Below are positions 35,420-44,383 of a stretch of DNA of 64,000 nucleotides, piece by piece; positions within the stretch are counted from its first letter, which is position 1; each line of letters starts with the position of its first letter. The position numbers were made by a program, and so were the translations under genes. The DNA lies in contig JAMNYO010000141.1 of NCBI GenBank assembly GCA_023622765.1, positions 1 through 64,000 of the forward strand, written 5' to 3'. Origin of the DNA: Bacteroidota bacterium (GTDB lineage: Bacteria > Bacteroidota > Bacteroidia > Bacteroidales > Dysgonomonadaceae). Below the pieces are notes generated by a model. The model had not been told where the DNA came from and ran no database searches. It saw only the letters and a program-made list of their open reading frames with translations.

Positions 35420-35821
35420 ATGCGAAAAACGGCACATATACTTTTGATTATCCTCTCCTTGCTATCGCTTTTACAGTGCAAACCTAAAGGAAAGGCTTTA
35501 AACAAGCAGCTAAATAGAATGGCATTGGAGGTCAACGAGTCGGCCCCCGTGATGTTGAATTCCTTCATTCGTTTAGAGGGTGCTTCGGTTTCGTCGGACA
35601 ATGTTTTTCAATACCGCTACACAGTGCTGAATACCGATAACCCCGATTCAATGGTACAAAGTGGACTGCCATTGCTTCGGGAAACCATTCGAAACGAGTA
35701 TAAGTCCAAGCCGCAGTTGAGGGTTTTCAAGGAGAATAACGTGGTAGTCGAATACATGTTCATGAGCGAAGAGAACCGAGTCATTCACTCGTTGCGCATG
35801 AATCCGGAAGAATACAAGTAA
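35420..35821 (+). CDS. small lipoprotein, function unknown
   Basis: A 133-residue protein with a lipoprotein signal ('ILSLLSLLQC', Cys at about 20) and a short soluble domain of helices and strands ('FQYRYTVLNTDNP', 'LRVFKENNVVVEYMFMSEEN'). The ending, where a strand with 'VVVEYMF' follows a helix, is like small Bacteroidota lipoproteins annotated only as hypothetical. I do not recognise the family. It is followed by a short repeat region and the GYF_2-CD225 gene. Confidence 0.75.
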   Translation: MRKTAHILLIILSLLSLLQCKPKGKALNKQLNRMALEVNESAPVMLNSFIRLEGASVSSDNVFQYRYTVLNTDNPDSMVQSGLPLLRETIRNEYKSKPQLRVFKENNVVVEYMFMSEENRVIHSLRMNPEEYK

Positions 35822-35873
35822 CCGAAACGGGAGGACTAACCGAAACAGGGGGACTGATTGAAAATGGGAATTC
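35820..35873. repeat. 18-base tandem repeat after the small lipoprotein gene
   Basis: Copies at 35820-35837 and 35838-35855 differ at two positions of 18 (AACCGAAACxGGxGGACT); a degenerate third follows at 35856-35873. The first copy begins in the stop codon of the lipoprotein gene. Confidence 0.65.
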
Positions 35874-35926
35874 TTATCGGAACCGAATAATTCATTAAAA
35901 AGAGTACAACTAAAATCCCTAACAGT

Positions 35927-36493
35927 ATGAGTCGCTATTTTTATATTGACGCGGAAGGAAAACAGAAAGGAACCTATACGCCTATGGAGTTAAGGGAAGA
36001 GGGTGTGAGGCGTGACACGCTGGTTTGGGCGCAAGGAATGGAATAGTGGCAAAGGGCTGAGGAGGTCGACGAATTGGACTTCCTTTTTTCCGGAACCTAT
36101 AATCCGCCCCAACCCGAACCGCCACGTCCCGCTTGGCACGAAGCAGATCAACCGGGTTATGCCTCAGCCAACGAGCCGCGTGTTCAACCCACCAAACCCA
36201 GAACATGGCTGGTGGAATCAATATTGGTTACGCTTTTGCCTTTTATGTTATGCGGTAGCTTTCTGAGTCTTCTCGGTATCATTGGTATTGTCTACGCGGC
36301 GCAGGTGGAGTCGTACTACAACCGGGGTGACTACCAGGCATCGGCAGAGTCATCTCGATCAGCCGGAAGGTGGACCCGTATTGCCCTATGGATTGCCATC
36401 GCATGGGTAGTGCTGATAATCATTGTCTTTGTCGCCCTCTTCGCCTTGTTTGGCTTTAGCCTCTCTAAGGTGAACGACCTAATAGATATTTAA
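35927..36493 (+). pseudogene. GYF_2-CD225 membrane protein gene with an in-frame TAG
   Basis: Read through, the frame gives 188 codons: a GYF_2 domain ('YFYIDAEGKQKGTYTPMEL', 'TLVWAQGME-stop-WQRAEEVDEL'), a proline-rich linker, and a CD225-type two-helix membrane domain ('LSLLGIIGIVYAAQVESYYNRGDYQASAESS'). Codon 40 (36044-36046) is TAG where GYF_2 proteins have an ordinary residue between Met-Glu and Trp. Both sides are in one frame, so a single base change explains it. A GAGGAGGT sequence at 36059-36066 lies seven bases before an in-frame TTG at 36074, so the membrane part could still be made by re-initiation. Sequencing error, recent nonsense mutation and read-through are all possible. Confidence 0.8.
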
Positions 36494-36511
36494 TATTAAC
36501 ATTTAAACGAT

Positions 36512-36901
36512 ATGGAAGATAATAACTTTACTCCTCCCCCGGTACCCCCGGTAGATGGACGGGGCGGGTGGCAGGCTTCTCCCGTTAGGGACTCGTCGAA
36601 CGATATCCCTCCCATGAAACCGAACAACTGGCTTTGGCAATCGATCGTGGCAACGATCTTATGCTGTATCGTTTTTGGGATCGTGGGAATCGTTTACGCG
36701 GCGAAAGTGGATTCGCTCTATTACAAGGGTCAATACTATGAGGCAGAACGTGCCGCCAAGAAGGCCAAGATGTGGACGTTGATCGCGGTCGTGGTAGGCT
36801 TGGTGTACATTGCTGTTACCGTGTCGTGGTACCTCACGGGCAACTTTCCGGAACAACTGCAGGAAATCATCGAGAATAGTGCCAGCGGCTACAACTTCTA
36901 A
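36512..36901 (+). CDS. CD225/dispanin-family membrane protein
   Basis: A 129-residue protein with a proline-rich N-terminus ('FTPPPVPPVDG'), then a CD225-type domain: first helix 'NWLWQSIVATILCCIVFGIVGIVYAAKV', the loop 'DSLYYKGQYYEAERAAKKAKMW' and a second helix. The 'GIVYAAKVDSLYYKGQY' segment is the family signature in Bacteroidota. It is a paralogue of the membrane part of the broken gene just upstream, 18 bases away. Function in bacteria is unknown; eukaryotic relatives (IFITM) affect membrane curvature. Confidence 0.88.
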   Translation: MEDNNFTPPPVPPVDGRGGWQASPVRDSSNDIPPMKPNNWLWQSIVATILCCIVFGIVGIVYAAKVDSLYYKGQYYEAERAAKKAKMWTLIAVVVGLVYIAVTVSWYLTGNFPEQLQEIIENSASGYNF

Positions 36902-37038
36902 CCCTTTGGCCACCCAAGTGAGGTTCTAAAAAAATGAATCAGCTGTCGTGTGAACGCGTGCAGCCTTTAGTTGTGATGGTTAGCGTGTTGGGGCTTGTAA
37001 GATGACGAGACCCCGCAAGTTGGGGACTACCTGAAGTC

Positions 37039-37434
37039 GTGAAAATTAGCGTGGGCAGAGGGGCTAAAATTGGCTTGGGGATTGCCATCGCCTTAGTGGC
37101 GGTGATACTGCTTTTTGTTTTTTACACGCTGGATCCCGGCGAGCAGCCGTTTTTCCCTCGGTGTCCTTTTTTATTGCTCACCAGTTACGAGTGTCCCGGT
37201 TGCGGTTCCCAGCGGGCCATCCACAGCCTATTGCATTTCGACTTCAAGGCCGCCTTCCGTTATAACGCGCTGATGGTGTTGGCAATACCCTACATACTTG
37301 TAGGTATCTACTTGCAGTACTTTGGCGGTAGCCGACGGCATCCCAAGGTCGAGAAGCTCCTCTTCGGGCGCTGGTCGGCCCTCACGGTTCTGGTACTGGT
37401 GCTCGCCTTTTGGATTGGGCGGAACCTGTTTTGA
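37039..37434 (+). CDS. DUF2752 membrane protein
   Basis: A 131-residue protein with three membrane helices and the DUF2752 signature 'CPFLLLTSYECPGCGSQRAIHSLLHFDFKAAFRYN', shown here only by its key residues Cys-x-Gly-Cys-Gly and Arg. The start is a GTG at 37039. DUF2752 genes often follow CD225-type genes in Bacteroidota, which matches this order and suggests a shared, still unknown membrane role. Confidence 0.88.
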   Translation: MKISVGRGAKIGLGIAIALVAVILLFVFYTLDPGEQPFFPRCPFLLLTSYECPGCGSQRAIHSLLHFDFKAAFRYNALMVLAIPYILVGIYLQYFGGSRRHPKVEKLLFGRWSALTVLVLVLAFWIGRNLF

Positions 37435-37589
37435 AAGGAAGGGAGAGGCGATTTCAGCAGTATCCCGTTTCTTTTTTTACTACTCCACCAGGTAGGCTAC
37501 TTCATACGTCATGTTGTGTTCTGGAAGCACCCTATGTCTCTTTTAATCAAAAGGGAAAAGGGGCGTATAGGAGTTTGAAGTTTCGGCTA

Positions 37590-40385
37590 TTACTGCAATT
37601 TCTTTTTTAAGAAACGTCCGGTGAAGGAAGCATCGCATTGGGCGACCTCCTCCGGCGTGCCCTTGCATACGATATAGCCCCCCTCTTTCCCGCCTTCGGG
37701 ACCTAAATCGATGATATGGTCGGCGCACTTGATCACCTCCATGTTGTGCTCGATGATAATCACGGTGTGTCCCCGCTTGATAAGGTCGTTAAAGGCTTTA
37801 AGCAGCGTCTTTATATCGTGGAAGTGCAGGCCGGTAGTCGGTTCGTCAAAAATAAATAGCGTGGGTTTCGTCTTCTCCTCACCCAGGTAAAAGGCCAGCT
37901 TCACTCGCTGGTTCTCCCCACCCGAGAGGGTGGAGGAGGATTGCCCCAGTTTCAGGTAGCCTAACCCTACGTCCTGCAGCGGTTGAATCTTTTTCACGAT
38001 CTTTTTCTCTGTCGCCCCCTTTTTACGCTCGAAGAACTCGATCGCCTGATCCACGGTCATCTCCAGCACATCGTAGATGGATATCCCGTCGTACTCCACC
38101 TCCAGCACTTCGGACGAGAAACGTTTCCCGTGGCACGATTCGCACTCCAGCCGGATGTCGGCCATGAACTGCATCTCCACGGTGATGGTACCCTCCCCCT
38201 TGCACTCGTCGCAACGGCCCCCCTCCACGTTAAACGAGAAGTAAGCCGGGGTGAAGCCCATCTGCTTGGCCAGCGGCTGGGTTGCGAAGAGTTTGCGTAT
38301 CTCGTCGAACGCCTTCAGGTAGGTAACCGGGTTGGAGCGCGATGATTTCCCGATCGGGTTCTGGTCCACGTACTCCACGTCGCTTATCAGTTTGATATCC
38401 CCCGCGATACCGTTGAACTCCGCTCGTTCCAGTGGTTTCTCCTTGTACTTGTGCTGCAGTGCGTTGAACAGCACGTCGTTCACGAGCGATGACTTCCCCG
38501 ACCCGCTCACGCCAGTCACCACCGTCATCACGTGCAGCGGGAAGGCGACGTTAATATTCTTCAGGTTGTTTTGCCGTGCCCCTTTCACCTCGATGTAGTT
38601 GTTCCATTTGCGTCGGGTGGCGGGCACCTCGATTTGCTCTTCACCGGTAAGGTACTTCACCGTGAAGCTATCGCTCTTCTTCTCCAGTTCTGCCACCTTG
38701 CCTTGGTAGACCACCTCGCCACCCAGTCGCCCGGCTAGGGGCCCCATGTCGATGATGTAGTCGGCCGAGCGGATGATCTCCTCGTCATGCTCCACCACCA
38801 CCACCGTGTTGCCAAGTCGCTGTAACTCTTTCAACACGCTGATTAGCCGTTGCGTGTCTCGCGAGTGAAGGCCTATACTGGGTTCATCAAGAATGTAGAG
38901 CGAGCCGACCAGGCTGCTTCCAAGAGAAGAGACGAGGTTAATGCGTTGGCTCTCTCCACCCGACAGGGTGTTAGATAGGCGGTTGAGGGTGAGGTACCCC
39001 AACCCCACTTCCATCAGAAAAGCGAGTCGGTTGCGTATCTCGGTAAGAATTCGCTCCGCCACGGTCGCGTCTGTCTCGTTTAGTTGAAGCCGATCGAAGA
39101 GGGGTGCCAGCTCGCTGACGGGCATCGTCACCAGCTCGGTAATCGATTTTCCACCCACCTTCACGTACTGTGCCTCTCGCTTGAGCCGTGTCCCTTTGCA
39201 GAGCGTGCACTCTGTCTTCCCCCGAAAGCGGGCCAGCATCACCCGGTACTGGATCTTGTACAGGTTGCGCTCCAGCATTTCAAAGAAGTCATTGATGCCG
39301 TAGATTCCCAAGTCGCGGCGGCCATTCCACAAGAGTTCCCGTTCCTCCTCCGTCAGGTCGTGGTACGCGCGGTGCACCGGGAAGTCCACCTTGTACGCGT
39401 TCCTTACGAACTCGCGCCGCCATTCGCTCATCTTCTCCCCTTTCCAGCACTGTACGCACTCCTCTTGCACGGAGAGGCTTTTATCTGGGATAACCAAGTT
39501 CTCATCGATTCCCACGATCTTGCCGAATCCTTCGCACTTGGGGCACGCACCGGCTGGACTGTTGAAGTTGAACATCAGCTCGGTCGGTTCTTCGAAGGTC
39601 ATCCCGTCTGCTTCGAATCGGTTGGAGAAGGAGAATGTTTCGATTCCCTCGCTCCCCCAAAAGCGGGTGATGCACTCGCCGTTTCCTTCTAGGAAGGCGG
39701 TTTCCACCGAGTCCGACAGCTGGTTGACGGTCGCCTTGTCCGACGAACAGGAGAGGCGGTCGATTACCAGCAGCATCTCGTTGGCGGGGGGCAACGATTT
39801 CTGTTCCAGCAACTCCTCGATCCGGTAGAACCGTTCACCCACGTCCACCCTCGTGAACCCCTCCTTCATCAGTATCTCGAGCTGCTCGCGGGCAGTTCGT
39901 CCGTTTCGAAGCTGAACACGGGCCATCACGGCCATGCGGGTGCCTTCGCGGTATTCCTGCATCTTCTTCACCACGTCATGCACGTAGTGCCGCTTTACCT
40001 CTTCACCCGATATAGGAGAGATGGTCTTCCCCACGCGGGCGTACAGGAGCCGCATGTACTCGTAAATCTCGGTGGAGGTGCCTACCGTGGAGCGGGGATT
40101 ACGGGTGTTCACCCGTTGTTCGATGGCGATGGCGGGAGGGATTCCCTTGATGGAGTCGCACTCCGGCTTGTTCATCCGCCCTAAGAACTGGCGGGCGTAG
40201 GCAGAGAGGCTCTCCACGTAGCGCCGCTGTCCCTCGGCGTACAGGGTATCGAAGGCTAGGGACGATTTCCCGGAGCCAGAGAGGCCGGTGATAACCGTGA
40301 ACGTGTTGCGTGGGATGATCACGTCGATACCCTTGAGGTTATTGACGCGGGCTCCCTTTATCTCGATTTGCTTGGGATTGCTCAT
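37590..40385 (-). CDS. uvrA: excinuclease ABC subunit A
   Basis: The damage-recognition ATPase of nucleotide excision repair. At 931 residues it is full length. Two ABC modules are seen: Walker A '[36 protein letters not shown]' (shown by GSGKSS) and '[17 protein letters not shown]'; signatures '[11 protein letters not shown]' and '[14 protein letters not shown]'; Walker B '[12 protein letters not shown]' and '[12 protein letters not shown]'. Zinc-binding Cys pairs are in 'CTLCKG', 'CDECKG' and 'CESCHG'. It is divergent from the GHL10 gene, with 77 bases between the starts. Confidence 0.97.
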   Translation of the reverse strand: MSNPKQIEIKGARVNNLKGIDVIIPRNTFTVITGLSGSGKSSLAFDTLYAEGQRRYVESLSAYARQFLGRMNKPECDSIKGIPPAIAIEQRVNTRNPRSTVGTSTEIYEYMRLLYARVGKTISPISGEEVKRHYVHDVVKKMQEYREGTRMAVMARVQLRNGRTAREQLEILMKEGFTRVDVGERFYRIEELLEQKSLPPANEMLLVIDRLSCSSDKATVNQLSDSVETAFLEGNGECITRFWGSEGIETFSFSNRFEADGMTFEEPTELMFNFNSPAGACPKCEGFGKIVGIDENLVIPDKSLSVQEECVQCWKGEKMSEWRREFVRNAYKVDFPVHRAYHDLTEEERELLWNGRRDLGIYGINDFFEMLERNLYKIQYRVMLARFRGKTECTLCKGTRLKREAQYVKVGGKSITELVTMPVSELAPLFDRLQLNETDATVAERILTEIRNRLAFLMEVGLGYLTLNRLSNTLSGGESQRINLVSSLGSSLVGSLYILDEPSIGLHSRDTQRLISVLKELQRLGNTVVVVEHDEEIIRSADYIIDMGPLAGRLGGEVVYQGKVAELEKKSDSFTVKYLTGEEQIEVPATRRKWNNYIEVKGARQNNLKNINVAFPLHVMTVVTGVSGSGKSSLVNDVLFNALQHKYKEKPLERAEFNGIAGDIKLISDVEYVDQNPIGKSSRSNPVTYLKAFDEIRKLFATQPLAKQMGFTPAYFSFNVEGGRCDECKGEGTITVEMQFMADIRLECESCHGKRFSSEVLEVEYDGISIYDVLEMTVDQAIEFFERKKGATEKKIVKKIQPLQDVGLGYLKLGQSSSTLSGGENQRVKLAFYLGEEKTKPTLFIFDEPTTGLHFHDIKTLLKAFNDLIKRGHTVIIIEHNMEVIKCADHIIDLGPEGGKEGGYIVCKGTPEEVAQCDASFTGRFLKKKLQ

Positions 40386-40427
40386 GTTTACATTTGCTCT
40401 AACCCGCGAAGGTAAGGATTTTATGCG

Positions 40428-40435
40428 TATCTTTG
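40428..40435 (+). promoter_or_regulatory. possible -7 element for the GHL10 lipoprotein gene
   Basis: TATCTTTG matches TAnnTTTG and lies 27 bases before the ATG at 40463. The nearest TTTG is too far upstream (31-base gap), so the evidence is weak. Confidence 0.3.
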
Positions 40436-40462
40436 TCGTTCAAAACATAACAACTTTGTATC

Positions 40463-41998
40463 ATGACCATTCGTTCCATGCATCGTTCGTTAGGGGTGCT
40501 CTTTTTCGTGGCTTTTATCATCTTGGTAACTGCCTGTGGTGCCTCTAAGCGCTCTTTGACCCGCGTGGCCAACCCTACCCCCAAGCGGGAGTTCCGGGGT
40601 GCCTGGGTACAGACGGTCGGCCAGTCCCGCTACCGTCAGATGAACAGTGCCGCGATGAGGCATTACCTGACCGAAATGGTCCGGAAATTCGACGAGGCGG
40701 GTATTAATGCCGTGATTTTCCAGGTTCGCCCCGAGGCCGATGCCTTTTATCGCTCCGAGTTGGAGCCTTGGAGCCGGTTTCTCACCGGGACGCAAGGGGT
40801 GGCTCCGGATGACCCCGACTTCGACCCCCTTGCCTTCATCATCGGGGAGTGCCACAAGCGGGGCATGGAGCTCCATGCCTGGCTGAATCCCTACCGGGTC
40901 AAAACCCACGTGGACAACGAGTTGGCGCCCGAGCATATTTACTGGGAACACCCGGAGCGGTTCGTGCAGTACGGGACCCAGCTCTTCTTTGACCCCGGCT
41001 TACCGGAGAACCGGGCGTTTATCTGCGAGGTGGTTCGTGATATTGTAACCCGCTACGACGTGGATGCGATCCACATGGACGACTACTTCTACCCTTACCC
41101 CATCGCGGGGCAATCTTTCCCTGACGATGAGAGTTTTGAACGGTACGCTGCCTCCCAGGGGTTCTCCCCTTCCCAACGGGGCGATTGGCGGCGCGACAAC
41201 GTGAACCGCTTGATAAAGGAGCTGAAGCTGACCATCACCTCCACCAAGCCGTGGGTGCGCTTCGGAATAAGCCCCTTCGGTATTTACCGGAACAAGCGTA
41301 GCGACCCTGACGGGAGTGATACCAACGGGTTGCAGAACTACGACGACCTCTATGCCGACATCAAGCTTTGGGTGGAGAAGGGGTGGATCGATTATAACTT
41401 GCCGCAACTCTATTGGGAGAGAGGACATGCCACGGCCGATTATACCACCCTGCTGCACTGGTGGAACGAGCACAACTTCAAGCAACCCTTGTATATCGGG
41501 CAGAACCTACAGCGAAGTATCGACAAAAACGAGTTGGAGGTGAAGATCCGGCAGACACGCGAGATGTCGTTTGTACACGGGAACTGTTATTGGTACGGCT
41601 ATCAGGTGCTGGACAACTTCGAGGGGGTGGCTGACGTGATGAAGGGCGATCTCCATAAAGCACCAGCCTTGATCCCCGCGTATACCCATATGCACGATGA
41701 TCGCCCCGACAAGGTACAGAACCTAAACGAGGTGTTTACCGAAGACATGCACTTTCTTGCGTGGGATCACGAGAGGAAACCCTCCAACCCTGAGGCAGCG
41801 CAGCGGTTCGTGGTCTACCGTTTCCGGAAGGGGGAGAAGGTAAACATCAACCGGGCGGAGCATATCGTGGGTATCACCTCGGATAACTTCTTCACGTTGC
41901 CGTTCGAGGGGGGTGCGAACCGCTACACCTACGTGGTCACCGCGTTGGATGCTTTCTGGAACGAGTCGAAAGCCCAGAAAGTAAAGGTAACGTTGTAA
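40463..41998 (+). CDS. GHL10 family glycosyl hydrolase-like lipoprotein (DUF187/YngK-like)
   Basis: A 511-residue lipoprotein (lipobox 'ILVTAC'). The GHL10 domain opens with '[16 protein letters not shown]' and continues with '[26 protein letters not shown]', '[13 protein letters not shown]', '[17 protein letters not shown]', and '[12 protein letters not shown]'. Acidic residues in 'HMDDYF' and the Glu in 'YWERGH' are candidate catalytic groups. Relatives with a known activity act on peptidoglycan glycan strands lacking stem peptides. The C-terminus has a fibronectin-III-like tail ('[19 protein letters not shown]'). It stands alone, so cell-wall metabolism is more likely than nutrient glycan use. 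Confidence 0.9.
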   Translation: MTIRSMHRSLGVLFFVAFIILVTACGASKRSLTRVANPTPKREFRGAWVQTVGQSRYRQMNSAAMRHYLTEMVRKFDEAGINAVIFQVRPEADAFYRSELEPWSRFLTGTQGVAPDDPDFDPLAFIIGECHKRGMELHAWLNPYRVKTHVDNELAPEHIYWEHPERFVQYGTQLFFDPGLPENRAFICEVVRDIVTRYDVDAIHMDDYFYPYPIAGQSFPDDESFERYAASQGFSPSQRGDWRRDNVNRLIKELKLTITSTKPWVRFGISPFGIYRNKRSDPDGSDTNGLQNYDDLYADIKLWVEKGWIDYNLPQLYWERGHATADYTTLLHWWNEHNFKQPLYIGQNLQRSIDKNELEVKIRQTREMSFVHGNCYWYGYQVLDNFEGVADVMKGDLHKAPALIPAYTHMHDDRPDKVQNLNEVFTEDMHFLAWDHERKPSNPEAAQRFVVYRFRKGEKVNINRAEHIVGITSDNFFTLPFEGGANRYTYVVTALDAFWNESKAQKVKVTL

Positions 41999-42255
41999 TT
42001 TACTTAACTTTCGCATGTAACTGTTTTATCGCTTTCAGGCTCGACTTGCGTAAATTTCGTGACCCATCAACTGCTTGATTGCTAAAAGAAAAGAACTCGT
42101 TATCACTCAAACAGCTTTTCTTTTTTAACCCAATCTTCGCAGGATGTGTCCCCACGAAATTTTCGAGGTCTTCGCTCTGAAAGCTCATACAGTAAATAAC
42201 ATGTGGAAATAGAGGTTGTAATAGTCAAGAGAAAGTGATTAAAGAAAAGATAGTA

Positions 42256-43572
42256 ATGGAAAGCGAACGTTTAAATAAGCCGGATGAGCCACTGGGTCAA
42301 CGGGCGGGCGACGGGGAGCGTTTCCCGATGATCGCCAAAACCTTGGCGGAACTGGAGGACGTGTTGGCCGAGGAGCTGGTAGCCCTTGGGGCGGAGGACG
42401 TGGAGATCGGGACGCGCATGGTGTCGTTCACCGGCGATAAGGCGCTGATGTATAAGGCCAACTTACACTGCCGCACGGCGCTGCGTATCCTCAAACCGAT
42501 TTACAACTTCAAGGCCAATGGTGCCGATGAGGTTTACGAAGCGATTAAGGGGTTGAACTGGGAGGAGTGGCTCTCCCTCGACACCACGTTTTCGATCGAC
42601 TCGGTGGTCTTTTCGCGCATCTTCACCCACTCGAAATTCGTCACCTACCGGGTGAAGGATGCCATTGCCGACTGGTTCTTCGAGCGGTACGGGAAGCGCC
42701 CGTCGGTGAGCATTACCAACCCCGATATCGCGTTGCACGTGCACATCGCGCATAACCGCTGCTCGCTCTCCTTGGACAGCTCGGGAGAATCGCTTCACAA
42801 ACGGGGCTACCGGGTTGGCCAAACCGAGGCCCCGCTCAATGAGGTGCTGGCGGCGGGGATGATCTTGAAGTCGGGTTGGAAGGGCGACACCCCTTTCATT
42901 GACCCGATGTGTGGATCGGGCACATTGCTAATCGAGGCAGCCATGATTGGCCTGGGCATACCTCCCGGTATTCACCGGCAGCATTTCGCGTTCGAGAAGT
43001 GGGCCGACTTCGACCAGGAGCTTTTCAGCACCATTTACAACGACGATTCGGGAGCACGCGAGCTCAAGTACCCAATTATCGGGTCTGATATTTCACACCG
43101 AGCGATAGCTATAGCTGAAAAAAACATCAAGAACGCGGGACTGAAAAAGTACATCGAGCTTGCCGTGAAGCCTATGCAGCGGTACGATAAAGCACCAGCC
43201 CCCACGGGCGTGATTATCACCAATCCCCCCTACGGTGAACGGATGAAGGTGGAGGAGCTGGACAGCCTCTACGACATGATTGGTGAGCGGTTAAAGCATG
43301 TTTTCGTGGGATACCGCGCTTACGTGCTAAGTTACCGGAAAGAGTCGTTTGACGCGATTGGCCTCCGTCACTCCAAGCGCTTTTTCCTGTATAACGGGGC
43401 GTTGGAGTGTGAGATGCGAGAGTATGAGATTTTTGCCGGTAAACGGGAAGAGCGACCCAAAAGAAGCGCCCCACGTGAGAAGCGGGTTCGCGAGAACGAC
43501 CAATACAAGCGCAATAGCCGGGAGGGGTATCGCCGTTCCCAGCGTGCCAGGCGAGGCGAAGAGGAAGATTAG
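42256..43572 (+). CDS. THUMP-domain class I RNA methyltransferase (RlmL N-terminal-like)
   Basis: About 438 residues from the ATG at 42256; a GTG at 42235 is in frame. The N-terminal THUMP region ('LVALGAEDVEIGTRMVSFTGD', 'LHCRTALRILKP') binds RNA. The methyltransferase domain has 'FIDPMCGSGTLLIEAAMIGLGI', 'IIGSDISHRAIAIAEKN' and the catalytic 'VIITNPPYGERM' (NPPY, typical of N2-guanine methylation). It matches the RlmL/YcbY half that methylates 23S rRNA. The C-terminal about 45 residues are strongly basic (ERPKRSAPREKRVREN), probably extra RNA contact. Confidence 0.92.
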   Translation: MESERLNKPDEPLGQRAGDGERFPMIAKTLAELEDVLAEELVALGAEDVEIGTRMVSFTGDKALMYKANLHCRTALRILKPIYNFKANGADEVYEAIKGLNWEEWLSLDTTFSIDSVVFSRIFTHSKFVTYRVKDAIADWFFERYGKRPSVSITNPDIALHVHIAHNRCSLSLDSSGESLHKRGYRVGQTEAPLNEVLAAGMILKSGWKGDTPFIDPMCGSGTLLIEAAMIGLGIPPGIHRQHFAFEKWADFDQELFSTIYNDDSGARELKYPIIGSDISHRAIAIAEKNIKNAGLKKYIELAVKPMQRYDKAPAPTGVIITNPPYGERMKVEELDSLYDMIGERLKHVFVGYRAYVLSYRKESFDAIGLRHSKRFFLYNGALECEMREYEIFAGKREERPKRSAPREKRVRENDQYKRNSREGYRRSQRARRGEEED

Positions 43573-43604
43573 ATAGGCTAATTCATTCTATATAATTCAT
43601 GACA

Positions 43605-44258
43605 TCATCCATTGTTTTCCATAAAAACAATGGTGTCTTCTACACTTTTTTCGTTGGTCATTTCCACGTCGTTTTCTTTGAGATAATCGCCAATAACCTT
43701 CTTTTTATCGCGATAAATTTTTTTTAATTGTCCGATGTTTGAAAAACTTTGCAACTTTCCATTTCGGCTTATCCAGAAAATGTTATACGGTCTAACCTTA
43801 AAATCATCGGGTAGTTTTAGGTGATATATCTTACCATCAGCCATAATGGAAGAATACGATGTAGTTGATGATGTTTGCGATGTACCACCATAAGCAGCCG
43901 GTTTTCCAGGAGGAATCAACCGGCATTTATGTTCAACAAACAGAGAAAATTCCGGCTCATCGATGATAATTTTCATGAATTTGTTGTTTACTCGAATAAA
44001 TTTTTCATTCAAAATAAAAACAGTATCTATCTGAGGCAAAAGGACATCGCTTATAGCTAATAATTCACCATTTTTATCGAAAACCATCTCTTCCGATGCC
44101 GTGTTGTAATTAAGTTTAGCATTGTTTCTGGTACCGTTCTTCATTAATACAACCCCTGGTTGAAAATCGGGAAAAAGATAGTGCGATATACGTACTGTTT
44201 CCTGAGCGTGTAAAGAAACGGTAATCAACAAAAGAAGTAATAAAGATTTGTATTTCAT
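43605..44258 (-). CDS. secreted protein, function unknown
   Basis: A 217-residue protein with a signal peptide ending 'SLHAQ'. The mature part has strand-rich segments ('NGTRNNAKLNYNTASEEMVF') and resembles Bacteroidota proteins that start with a 'G.V...G......LNYN...EEM.F' block. A Ser/Thr-rich linker ('TSQTSSTTSYSS') precedes a helical end with 'LKKIYRDKKKVIGDYLKENDV'. I know no function. The DNA is AT-rich compared with the methyltransferase gene, and the gene has its own promoter. Confidence 0.78.
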   Translation of the reverse strand: MKYKSLLLLLLITVSLHAQETVRISHYLFPDFQPGVVLMKNGTRNNAKLNYNTASEEMVFDKNGELLAISDVLLPQIDTVFILNEKFIRVNNKFMKIIIDEPEFSLFVEHKCRLIPPGKPAAYGGTSQTSSTTSYSSIMADGKIYHLKLPDDFKVRPYNIFWISRNGKLQSFSNIGQLKKIYRDKKKVIGDYLKENDVEMTNEKSVEDTIVFMENNG

Positions 44259-44288
44259 TTATATTCTGTGTTTTGTGTTTAGCTGATG

Positions 44289-44319
44289 TAAAGATAAACG
44301 ATTTTCTTTTTATGACAAA
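44289..44319 (-). promoter_or_regulatory. probable promoter of the secreted-protein gene
   Basis: On the minus strand TTTG (44316-44319) and TATCTTTA (44289-44296) are 19 bases apart; only the last base differs from TAnnTTTG. Transcription would start near 44282, about 24 bases before the ATG. Confidence 0.5.
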
Positions 44320-44383
44320 AGTTTTACTCATTTCCTTGTTTTGCACCTCCACTGTCTCATGGTACATTGACAGCTCTTTTCGA

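Noticed and set aside
39084-39692. 202-codon open frame antisense to uvrA
   Set aside because: Produced by the codon bias of uvrA on the other strand; His/Leu/Pro-rich with no domain.
42000-42188. 62-codon minus-strand open frame between the GHL10 and methyltransferase genes
   Set aside because: No promoter, family match or neighbour logic; it fills a 257-base gap but could be chance. I see nothing else certain in that gap.
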